Assembly (NCBI GenBank): GCA_002412705.1
Contig: DHVO01000224.1
Location: 1 to 23,350 of the forward strand
Reading direction: 5' to 3'
Length of the DNA stretch: 23,350 nt
From: Bacteroidales bacterium UBA5206
GTDB lineage: Bacteria; Bacteroidota; Bacteroidia; Bacteroidales; Tenuifilaceae
Program-made: the position numbers and the translations under genes
Notes under the pieces: generated by a model
Database searches by the model: none
Seen by the model: the letters and a program-made list of their open reading frames with translations, nothing else
Told to the model about the DNA's origin: nothing
In this document: positions 1 to 6,479 of the stretch, in pieces
How positions within the stretch are numbered: position 1 is the stretch's first letter
How the letters are laid out: every line of letters begins with the position of its first letter

Positions 1-2351
1 CCATTCCCTGTAATTCCGTCAACATTGTCGGTTACCTGAACGGTGTAGGTTCCTGCAATTAAACCAGATATTGTTGCAGTAGTTTCTCCGCCGGGAGCCC
101 ACAGAAATGATACGTTAGATGAATTTGATGCGTTGATGTATCCAATGGTAACACTTCCCGTTGCTTCGTTTTTGCAAAGGATGTTTGTTTGTGAAGTAAC
201 AGAGATAGAGAACACTCGTACATCCTGAACAAAGAACGTTTTGGATACATTGCAACCTGTATTGTCTGTTACGGTTAGAGTGTAATCCCCTTCAACGTTG
301 AGACCGCTAAGATCTTCACTTGTTCCAATTTCTACAAGAGCCTCGTCTTTCCATGAGAAGTTGGAGTAAACTCCTGTTCCACCACTTATTGTAGCATTAA
401 CTCCTCCGTTGTTTGGCGCGGTTATGTTGGAAACAACGCCTGCAATGTTAATTTGGCTCGGTTCTGTTATGATGTACTGCTGATTATAGGTACAGCCATT
501 CTTGTCGGTGATGGTTAGGTCATATGTACCAGCCGAAAGCGTTGTTTGGTCTTCGGCATCTATTACCTGACCAAAACCATCTGCTGTAGTCCAGAAAAAA
601 GAGTAGGGTAAAGTTCCCCCAGTAGGAGATAGATTTACGGCTCCATCGCCAGCTTGATAGCACGATACATTAGATGTTATTCCGTTTGCAAGAATGGTAG
701 CCGGCTCTGCAATGGTAAATGAAACACTAGCAGTTTTTCCGTTATTGTCGGTTACTAGAACTGCGTAGGCGCCAGCGGCTAGATTTATTGCTGTAGAATC
801 AGTATTTGCAAAAGGATTGCTATCCTTAGTCCAGCTATAGGTGTAAGGGTATGTCCCAAAGTAAGGAGTTACTGTAAGTGCGCCATCATTTGCACCAAAG
901 CATGAAATGTTATCTGCTGTAGTAAAAACAGCAGTAAAGGGATTCTGGTATTTTGCTACAAATACATCTTTAGAAGTAGATGCGTTGGTAAGGGTAAAGG
1001 TTCCAACCGTAAGGGTTGGCGACTTAAAGTATCCCCCAATGTATGTGAACCCATCAGGATCGTATGCAATACCCTGCCCCCTGTCTTCGCCCGAACCACT
1101 TAGCGACTCTGCAGTTAATGGGTTGCCATCACTGTCGTAAACAAAGAAGCCGGTGTCGTTATTAGTAGTGCTGCCAGAGTTTATTGTGGTTTGGTTAAAG
1201 GTAACAGAGCCAGAGAAGTAACCCGACATAAGGATGATGTTCTCGTTAACATTTACACCATATGCTTGGTCTGCTCCAATATCTCCATTAAGTCGCTTCC
1301 ACATTAATCGGCCTTCCGATGTGTAGCGTGCAATAAACATATCGGTTGCTTTTGCAGTATAACTGCTAGATTGTAGCGTCGATGTGCTATCTATTGTTCC
1401 TGTTCCTTGGGCGTACCCAACAACATAAATTGAGTTAGAGCCATCGGAAGCTATGGATTTAATTTGATCATCAAGAGTTCCTCCTCCTGTTCTTACCCAA
1501 GTAGCGGCACCAGTTGTCTGGTTTAGCTTAACAAATAGCATGTCGCCAGATCCTGCCGATGGGTATGTTGTGCCATCTATTTGAAGAGTTCCAAGGAGTG
1601 CACCACCTCCATAGATGTTTCCAGAAGAACCAATGGTTAAGCCTTCAATAAGACTGGCTCCAGCAACGGTATGTGTAAACTTATTTACCCAGTAAAAATC
1701 ACCAGTGGTATCAAACTTAGCAATGAAAGGATCGTAAGAGCCTACCGATTGAGTAACAGTAACCTCTCCTCCTGGCTCACCAGCAGCACCAAATGTTGCC
1801 GTGGTTTTTACTATACCAGAAACATAAAGAAGCCCTTTAGAGTAAACCACATCGTATCCTCTATCGCCTCCAGTACCGTAAGCAATGTTTCGAGCCCATA
1901 CAACCGCTCCGCTGGGGTTTAGCTTCACAAGGAAAATGTCCTGACCTGTTCCTACGGTGTTTAATACGTAGGAGTCAAATGTGGCTGTTTCCTGAAAACC
2001 ACCCGTAACGTAGATGTTCCCATCCTCATCGGTTGTAACTCCAAAAGGGTCTTCTTGCCCAACACTTCCCATTCTTCTAATCCATGAAAGTGTTCCGTCG
2101 GGATTGTATTTTGCAACGTAGGTGTCGCGTTCGGTTGCCTGATCTAAGGGCAAAAGGTTTGTTGATGAGGCTGTAATGCTGCCAATGTAGTATCCGGTAA
2201 CAATAATATTCCCATCACTATCCCTTGTGAGATCCCTTACCTCAATATCGCTAGTTCCGCTTATTTTATTTGCCCATTGCCATGTTTGGGAAAAACTGTT
2301 GGTAACGACAAGGGTTGATAACAAAATAAACAATAGCTTTAGTCTTTTCAT
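1..2351 (-). CDS. Secreted surface protein with SBBP beta-propeller and SprB repeats (5' part; runs off the left edge)
   Basis: An open frame of 783 codons runs from the ATG at 2351 to the window edge without a stop. It starts with a signal peptide (MKR, a hydrophobic stretch, then SFSQ, cleavage near residue 22). Residues about 24-470 carry repeated blocks of the type GNIYVTGGF, NSIYVVGYA and FTYIGGYF, each preceded by FVAKYN/FIAKFD-like strands; this is the SBBP (beta-propeller) pattern. From about residue 475 come at least four SprB-type repeats of about 80 residues, each with a Cys (ISCFGANDG, VSCYQAGDG), a YSW/FFW core and an ending like AGTYxLTITDxNGC. In the Bacteroidota such proteins are usually exported by the type IX system and displayed on the surface, as with gliding adhesin SprB. 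The C-terminal sorting domain would lie outside the window, so T9SS export is inference. It is divergent from the sulfotransferase at 2456. Confidence 0.85.
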   Translation of the reverse strand, partial: MKRLKLLFILLSTLVVTNSFSQTWQWANKISGTSDIEVRDLTRDSDGNIIVTGYYIGSITASSTNLLPLDQATERDTYVAKYNPDGTLSWIRRMGSVGQEDPFGVTTDEDGNIYVTGGFQETATFDSYVLNTVGTGQDIFLVKLNPSGAVVWARNIAYGTGGDRGYDVVYSKGLLYVSGIVKTTATFGAAGEPGGEVTVTQSVGSYDPFIAKFDTTGDFYWVNKFTHTVAGASLIEGLTIGSSGNIYGGGALLGTLQIDGTTYPSAGSGDMLFVKLNQTTGAATWVRTGGGTLDDQIKSIASDGSNSIYVVGYAQGTGTIDSTSTLQSSSYTAKATDMFIARYTSEGRLMWKRLNGDIGADQAYGVNVNENIILMSGYFSGSVTFNQTTINSGSTTNNDTGFFVYDSDGNPLTAESLSGSGEDRGQGIAYDPDGFTYIGGYFKSPTLTVGTFTLTNASTSKDVFVAKYQNPFTAVFTTADNISCFGANDGALTVTPYFGTYPYTYSWTKDSNPFANTDSTAINLAAGAYAVLVTDNNGKTASVSFTIAEPATILANGITSNVSCYQAGDGAVNLSPTGGTLPYSFFWTTADGFGQVIDAEDQTTLSAGTYDLTITDKNGCTYNQQYIITEPSQINIAGVVSNITAPNNGGVNATISGGTGVYSNFSWKDEALVEIGTSEDLSGLNVEGDYTLTVTDNTGCNVSKTFFVQDVRVFSISVTSQTNILCKNEATGSVTIGYINASNSSNVSFLWAPGGETTATISGLIAGTYTVQVTDNVDGITGN

Positions 2352-2455
2352 GTCTTAGCAATTTGTGGAATAATCTAGTAATTTTACGATATTTAACTTA
2401 GAAACACTTCGGTTTGAGGGGGTTTTATACACAAACAAACTAGCTGTTTATCAAA
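2352..2455. promoter_or_regulatory. Divergent intergenic region, candidate promoters
   Basis: These 104 bases separate the SBBP/SprB gene (-) from the sulfotransferase (+) and should hold both promoters. For the + gene, TTTG at 2362-2365 is followed after exactly 19 bases by TACGATAT at 2385-2392, which keeps only part of the Bacteroidota box TAnnTTTG. I see no good match for the minus-strand gene and no Shine-Dalgarno sequence before either start. The promoter call is weak. Confidence 0.25.
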
Positions 2456-3358
2456 ATGATTAAGCGATTAGTACACATTGGTTTTCCAAAAACAGCAACA
2501 ACTTGGCTGCAGGAAGAGTTCTTTCCTCGGGTAAAAAACATTAATTATATTGATAAGCATATTGTTAATGAGCTTTTTGCAAATCCTGATGCGTTTTCTT
2601 TTTCTGCTGCAAATGTAGCTCAACGTTTGGAAAAGCTTGATATGCAGGGAGATTTTTTGATGAGTTCCGAACTTTTGGTGGGTACAATGAACCGTGGTTG
2701 GCTACGAGGGTTTTGGCCAACCCAAAATGCCCAAAGGATAAAGGAGTGCATACCTAGTGCTCAGATTATTATTTTTTTACGTAATCAACCCGATTTAATA
2801 GCTTCCGCTTATTTACAGTATGTGAAAAATGGGGGGAACTTTAGTGTGTCAAGGTATTTGAACTCTTCTAACTATAATCTTTTTTCCTTCGATCATCTAA
2901 ACTTCTTAAATATTGTGGGTTTGTATGCCTCTTTGTTTGGGAAAGATAATGTGCATGTGTACTTATATGAAGATTTTGTTACAAATAAACAGGCGTTTCT
3001 ACAGCAGTTTTGTTCGGAGTTTGATTTGGATGTTGATTTTAGTAATGTTAACCTAGAGCCTATAAATACAGGGCTTAGAGTTGGGCTCGTACTTCCTAAA
3101 CGAATTGTAAATGCCTTTTACTACAAAATGTTCCCTTTTAAACACTACCTTTTCCCAATTTACAAATGGAACGTAATTCAAAGTTTTATTTTTGATTATC
3201 TAAATAGACTTTCAATTTTTGGTAAACGCCCCAAAAGTAAAGACCTTCTTGGGCAGAAGAATTATGAGTTTATATTGAATTACTACAAAGAATCTAATCG
3301 CGCTTTAATGGAGCAGTTTGGCCTTCATGCCATGAGCCGTTACAATTACCCGTTATAG
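2456..3358 (+). CDS. PAPS-dependent sulfotransferase-family protein (first of a tandem pair)
   Basis: The 300-residue protein has the two hallmark PAPS-binding motifs of sulfotransferases. The 5'-phosphosulfate loop is near the N-terminus (FPKTATTWLQ, residues 10-19), and the 3'-phosphate motif is RNQPDLIASAY (109-119), matching RxxxDxxxSxY. Family members move a sulfuryl group from PAPS to a hydroxyl or amine of a glycan, lipid or small molecule; the acceptor cannot be read here. No signal peptide or clear membrane helix is visible, so it is probably cytoplasmic. It is followed after 3 bases by a paralogue with the same layout, so they are almost surely co-transcribed. It is more AT-rich than the genes further right. 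The nearby glycosyltransferases and deacetylase suggest a surface glycan as substrate (inference). Confidence 0.85.
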   Translation: MIKRLVHIGFPKTATTWLQEEFFPRVKNINYIDKHIVNELFANPDAFSFSAANVAQRLEKLDMQGDFLMSSELLVGTMNRGWLRGFWPTQNAQRIKECIPSAQIIIFLRNQPDLIASAYLQYVKNGGNFSVSRYLNSSNYNLFSFDHLNFLNIVGLYASLFGKDNVHVYLYEDFVTNKQAFLQQFCSEFDLDVDFSNVNLEPINTGLRVGLVLPKRIVNAFYYKMFPFKHYLFPIYKWNVIQSFIFDYLNRLSIFGKRPKSKDLLGQKNYEFILNYYKESNRALMEQFGLHAMSRYNYPL

Positions 3359-3361
3359 AGA

Positions 3362-4294
3362 ATGAGCAGAAACGAGCAGCACCTACTGCATATTGGTTAT
3401 CCTAAAACAGGAACCACCTGGTTTCAGTCTAACTATTATCCTAATGTTTTGGGGATAAGGTATATTGAGCGGCCTAAGGTTTTTGCCAGTATCATTGAGC
3501 CCGATATTTTCTCGTACGTCCCTGCCGATGTGCAACAAAAGTTTGATGCTGATAATAACCGGATTGTAATTTGCGAGGAACTTTTACTTGGCGGTATCGA
3601 TATTGGTTATGGCAATGGCAGCTACATTAAGGAGATGGCGTTGCGACTAAAGGGTACCTTTCCCAATGCGCGTGTGCTTATTCTTGTTCGCAATCAGGTT
3701 GATATGATTGCTTCTTGGTACTACCAGTACATCAGAACGGGTGGAACTTACTCAGTTAATCGATTTTTGTACAGGCGAAACATGTATAATCTTTTTTATA
3801 AGGAGTATGATTTGTTCTCCTTCAAGATTCTTGAGTACGATAAGATTATTGATTTATACGCCAGTATTTTTGGTGCAGAGAATGTTGATGTAAAGGTTTA
3901 TGAGGATTTTGCTAGCAATAGATTGGGCTTTATGCAGCAGTTTGCTGCTGATTACGGTTTTTCCTTTCAGGGCGATATTGAAAAGAGCGTTTGCATAACC
4001 AATAATCAGCGGTACAGGAAAGGAACCATGAGGCTTGCAAGGGTGCTAAACTTTTTCTCGGTTAGGAACCATGTGTTTAAGCGCTATATCCTTAACATCC
4101 CATTTCTGTTTGTCCTCTCCAATAGGTTTTTGCTTGCTGTGAATAAATACAAATTCATGGGGCGTCGTGCCGATAACCGGTTCATACTTGGCGATGGCAA
4201 CATTAAGTATATTAGGGACTACTACAAGCAGTCGAACCAGCGATTGGCTAGCATGTATAAGCTGGATTTGGAGCGATATGGCTATTCTTTGTAG
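3362..4294 (+). CDS. PAPS-dependent sulfotransferase-family protein (second of a tandem pair)
   Basis: This 310-residue paralogue of the preceding gene keeps the phosphosulfate loop YPKTGTTWFQ (13-22) and the 3'-phosphate motif RNQVDMIASWY (110-120). Both proteins share the layout HIGxPKTxTTW, an SELL/EELL segment, QYxxxGGxxSVxRFL/RYL, an ENV/DNV-YEDF block and a C-terminal YKxSN segment, so they arose by duplication. Its P-loop is closer to the canonical PKTGTTW than the first copy, which has Ala in place of Gly. The ATG lies 3 bases after the upstream stop, implying translational coupling; there is no Shine-Dalgarno. Its last 13 bases overlap the 3' end of the convergent gene at 4282. Acceptor unknown; two copies may act on different positions or sugars (inference). 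Confidence 0.87.
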   Translation: MSRNEQHLLHIGYPKTGTTWFQSNYYPNVLGIRYIERPKVFASIIEPDIFSYVPADVQQKFDADNNRIVICEELLLGGIDIGYGNGSYIKEMALRLKGTFPNARVLILVRNQVDMIASWYYQYIRTGGTYSVNRFLYRRNMYNLFYKEYDLFSFKILEYDKIIDLYASIFGAENVDVKVYEDFASNRLGFMQQFAADYGFSFQGDIEKSVCITNNQRYRKGTMRLARVLNFFSVRNHVFKRYILNIPFLFVLSNRFLLAVNKYKFMGRRADNRFILGDGNIKYIRDYYKQSNQRLASMYKLDLERYGYSL

Positions 4295-5100
4295 AAAATT
4301 TCTGTTGGGTTGTTTTCTATCTTCTCAAAAATCTGTTGGCTCTCTTTCATGTTCTGCCTAAGCGTTGCGCTATAAAGCCTTGTGTATGCGTGTAGCTTGT
4401 ACCTAATTTTCATGGGGAGGCTAGCGGGGATTAGCTTGCTAATGGCTCTCCAGAATGGGTGCTTAGGCTTAGTGTCAAGGTCGGAGCGGGTGTGCGGTGC
4501 TCTAAAACCTGCCCCGTGATGATAAATGCAGCTGCCGTAAACCCCAAAAAGGAGTGGGTGAGAGCCTAGGCTTTTGGTGCGGTGTATTGGTAGCCAGTCT
4601 ATTCCTTTCTGTTGAAGTTGTTCCAAAAGGTTGCCGCCAATATCAGTGATGTTTCCGTTGGGGGTTTTCCAGGTGTAGCCAGCGTTCCAATCGCCCTTAA
4701 TGCTGTTCCAGAAACCAACGGTTGTTATGCAGAACGAGGGGTGTGGCTGTATGTCCAAACCGTTTTCTAATCGCTGAATGGCTATTAACGGGGTGCTTTG
4801 CGATAGCTGATTTATGAGATAATCTATGTTTGATACGGGAAATGCATCGCCATCAATAAACATTATAATATCGGTGGGCTTTGCGTTTCGTGATATGATA
4901 TCGGCTAAAAAGTTGAGTTTAAATGCGTGGCTCACCACAGGCTCACAAACGGCATAGTGAAAGCGCTGGGCAAACGTGGGGTCGATACCCGTTAAAAAGG
5001 CGTATGTTCGGTAAGGTGTGCCAATGTGCTTCTCAATAAACCTAAGCTGAATGTCAATCCACCTTGTGCTGTTGTAGTGTGCTGTGGCAATATGTATCAT
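4282..5100 (-). CDS. Putative GT-A-like glycosyltransferase, DGDAFP family (copy 2)
   Basis: I do not recognise a named family. The 272-residue protein begins HIATAHYNSTRWIDIQ, a strand-loop start typical of GT-A folds, and has IIMFIDGDAFP with DGD at residues 83-85. That acidic triad after a hydrophobic strand is what GT-A enzymes use to bind metal and nucleotide sugar. A second conserved block, GVYGSCIYHHGAGFR (186-200), and a GDWNAGYTW segment are shared with the upstream paralogue. No signal peptide or membrane helix is seen. It starts 2 bases past the end of the upstream gene's stop (one base between), so the two are co-transcribed. Its 3' end overlaps the sulfotransferase gene by 13 bases on the other strand. 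A role in making the same glycan that the sulfotransferases modify is inference. Confidence 0.6.
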   Translation of the reverse strand: MIHIATAHYNSTRWIDIQLRFIEKHIGTPYRTYAFLTGIDPTFAQRFHYAVCEPVVSHAFKLNFLADIISRNAKPTDIIMFIDGDAFPVSNIDYLINQLSQSTPLIAIQRLENGLDIQPHPSFCITTVGFWNSIKGDWNAGYTWKTPNGNITDIGGNLLEQLQQKGIDWLPIHRTKSLGSHPLLFGVYGSCIYHHGAGFRAPHTRSDLDTKPKHPFWRAISKLIPASLPMKIRYKLHAYTRLYSATLRQNMKESQQIFEKIENNPTEIFYKE

Positions 5101-5101
5101 T

Positions 5102-5950
5102 CTAGCAGAACAGTTTTTTGATAATTGTTAGCGTTTGGTCGGCCTTTATCTGCTCAAACACGCTGCCCGATAGCTGCCTGTTTTTTTGTACTATACGCAT
5201 CCTAATACCCGAGTAGCGCTGGAATCGGTAAAGGTTTTTTATTGAGAGGTAGCGTTGCAGCTTGCCAACTAGCCTGAGGCATAGCCCCGGCTTGGCGCAA
5301 TCCATCTCCTTGCGGTCAACTCTTGATATGGGCTCCCTAAATCCTGCCCCGTGATGGTAAATCGCATTCTCGTAAACCCCAAACCACAGCGGGTGTAGGT
5401 TTGTTTTGTTGCTCCTGAGTAGGGGTTTCCAGTTTAATCCTTTTTCTGTTGATATTTTGAGTATTGTTGCTCCAGTATCGGTTACCTTGCCTAGCGGGGT
5501 TTGCCACATGGGCCCTGGATTCCAGTTAAACTCGTGCTTTACCCATGTGCTCATCTTGCAGGCAAAAAACGATGGGTGTGGAACGGGGTCGCCTAAGTTT
5601 TCGTCTAGCCTAATGGCCATAAACTCATTGGTCTCTAATGGCTTGAAAAAATCCTCGGTTATGGTTGATACCGGGAAGGCATCGCCATCAATAAAAATAA
5701 TGATATCGCTTGGGTTGGCGCTTTGCTTAATGATTTCGGCAAGGAGGTTGAGCTTGGTGTGATGCTCAACAATGGGCTCTGTTTTTACGTACTCGTAGCC
5801 GCTAGTTAGGCTGCTTTGTGCTTCCTTGTGCGGATAAACAAAACCGTAAAGCTTAAAGGGGATTTGGAAATAGGCTTCGAGGTACGATTGCTGAATACCT
5901 ATCCAGCTATCGCTGCCCCAGTGTACGGTTGCTATGTGTGCGGTTACCAT
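5102..5950 (-). CDS. Putative GT-A-like glycosyltransferase, DGDAFP family (copy 1)
   Basis: The 282-residue paralogue of the gene at 4282 shares with it the start HIATVHWGSDSWIGIQ, the motif IIIFIDGDAFPVS (DGD at 88-90), PHPSFFACKMSTW, the block FNWNPGPMWQTPLGKVTDTG and GVYENAIYHHGAGFR (191-205). Overall the two are clearly diverged, so the duplication is not recent. The DGD triad and N-terminal strand suggest a nucleotide-sugar-dependent transferase, but no standard GT family motif beyond that is visible and the call is structural inference. It is the first gene of a two-gene operon. The ATG at 5950 is the only plausible start, since no other in-frame start lies nearby, and a promoter-like TACCTTTG ends just 4 bases before it. 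That would leave little or no leader. Confidence 0.6.
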   Translation of the reverse strand: MVTAHIATVHWGSDSWIGIQQSYLEAYFQIPFKLYGFVYPHKEAQSSLTSGYEYVKTEPIVEHHTKLNLLAEIIKQSANPSDIIIFIDGDAFPVSTITEDFFKPLETNEFMAIRLDENLGDPVPHPSFFACKMSTWVKHEFNWNPGPMWQTPLGKVTDTGATILKISTEKGLNWKPLLRSNKTNLHPLWFGVYENAIYHHGAGFREPISRVDRKEMDCAKPGLCLRLVGKLQRYLSIKNLYRFQRYSGIRMRIVQKNRQLSGSVFEQIKADQTLTIIKKLFC

Positions 5951-5954
5951 ATCT

Positions 5955-5962
5955 CAAAGGTA
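5955..5962 (-). promoter_or_regulatory. Candidate -7 box TACCTTTG for the DGDAFP gene pair
   Basis: On the minus strand TACCTTTG is an exact match to the Bacteroidota -7 consensus TAnnTTTG. A TTTC lies 20 bases upstream in the -33 position (consensus TTTG or TTG). The box ends 4 bases before the ATG at 5950, so transcription would begin at or within a few bases of the start codon. Confidence 0.4.
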
Positions 5963-6078
5963 CAACGGAAAATGTGAAACTTGAAACGTGAGGCCGCATG
6001 TTTTGCCTTGCACGGCACTAAGCGATGGTTAGTGTTTCACCTTTCATCTCGCCTAAGGGCAATACAAGCTGTTTTACG

Positions 6079-6142
6079 TCAGGGCTAAAGCTCTTTGGCT
6101 GCGCTGACTGAAGTGTCCCCACCCTAAAGGGCGGGGTTATGG
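6079..6142 (+). repeat. REP-like element, copy A
   Basis: It begins TCAGGGCTAAAG (6079-6090), then a 27-base variable spacer, then a hairpin at 6117-6136 (CCCCACCC-TAAA-GGGCGGGG, one A/C mismatch), then TTATGG. The same architecture, with the 38-base offset between the start of TCAGGG and the start of the hairpin, occurs in reverse orientation at 6392-6328. Shared layout in two opposed copies marks it as a mobile or dispersed intergenic repeat of the REP/BIME type rather than a single terminator. Confidence 0.65.
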
Positions 6143-6327
6143 TTTGGAAGCAGAAGCGGAGGAGGGCAACGTCTGGCCAATAGCAAAAGGCTTAGATGAA
6201 TAAATTTAATAAACCTTTCTAAATCAACTTGTAACAGTTTGCTCTACATTAACAAAACGATTACTGATGGGCATCTTCTCCTCATCATCGGAGATAATGT
6301 AAACACACTGGCAAAACAAGCAGCCAT

Positions 6328-6392
6328 CCATTAACCCTGTCCTTTAGGGCAGGGTTAGGATGTGCTTACTGCATTTTGGGTTTTAGCCCTGA
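6328..6392 (-). repeat. REP-like element, copy B (inverted)
   Basis: Read on the minus strand it starts TCAGGGCTAAA (6392-6382), identical to copy A, and then has the hairpin core CCCTGCCCTAAAGGACAGGG (6354-6335), which matches copy A at 16 of 20 positions, followed by TTAATGG. On the plus strand the hairpin is AACCCTGTCCT-TT-AGGGCAGGGTT (6333-6356). One C-G pair of copy A is a T-A pair here, a compensatory change that supports the stem. Confidence 0.65.
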
Positions 6393-6479
6393 AATAGGTG
6401 ATTAGTGGTTTGTCTTTAGCCTTTCACGTCTCACTTTTCACCTCTTTATTCATATCTTGCACTATAAATCCCTAACGAT

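Larger units (their letters stand above)
5951..6479. other. 529-base non-coding gap with inverted repeat elements
   Basis: No convincing gene lies here. The gap contains two inverted copies of a REP-like element (6079-6142 and 6328-6392) and three stretches of GTGAAA-type short repeats. These are 5974-5992 (+), 6032-6048 (-) and 6420-6442 (-); the outer two face each other as an imperfect inverted repeat. The central part, about 6143-6327, is AT-rich and featureless to me. The minus-strand promoter for the 5950 gene sits at the left edge. A promoter for the glycosyltransferase at 6480 should sit at the right edge, where TATCTTGC at 6453-6460 is only a partial match to TAnnTTTG. Confidence 0.6.

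Noticed and set aside
907..1922. Plus-strand open frames at 907-1140 and 1671-1922
   Set aside because: They lie antisense to the continuous minus-strand SBBP/SprB frame, which has a signal peptide and clear repeats; their translations have no domain character.
2456..4294. Reading the two sulfotransferases as one frameshifted gene
   Set aside because: Each has its own complete start, P-loop and 3'-phosphate motif, so they are two full paralogues, not fragments.
6117..6136. Simple terminator for upstream transcripts
   Set aside because: The hairpin has no T tract, both neighbouring genes point away from it, and a second copy of the whole element exists in inverted orientation.
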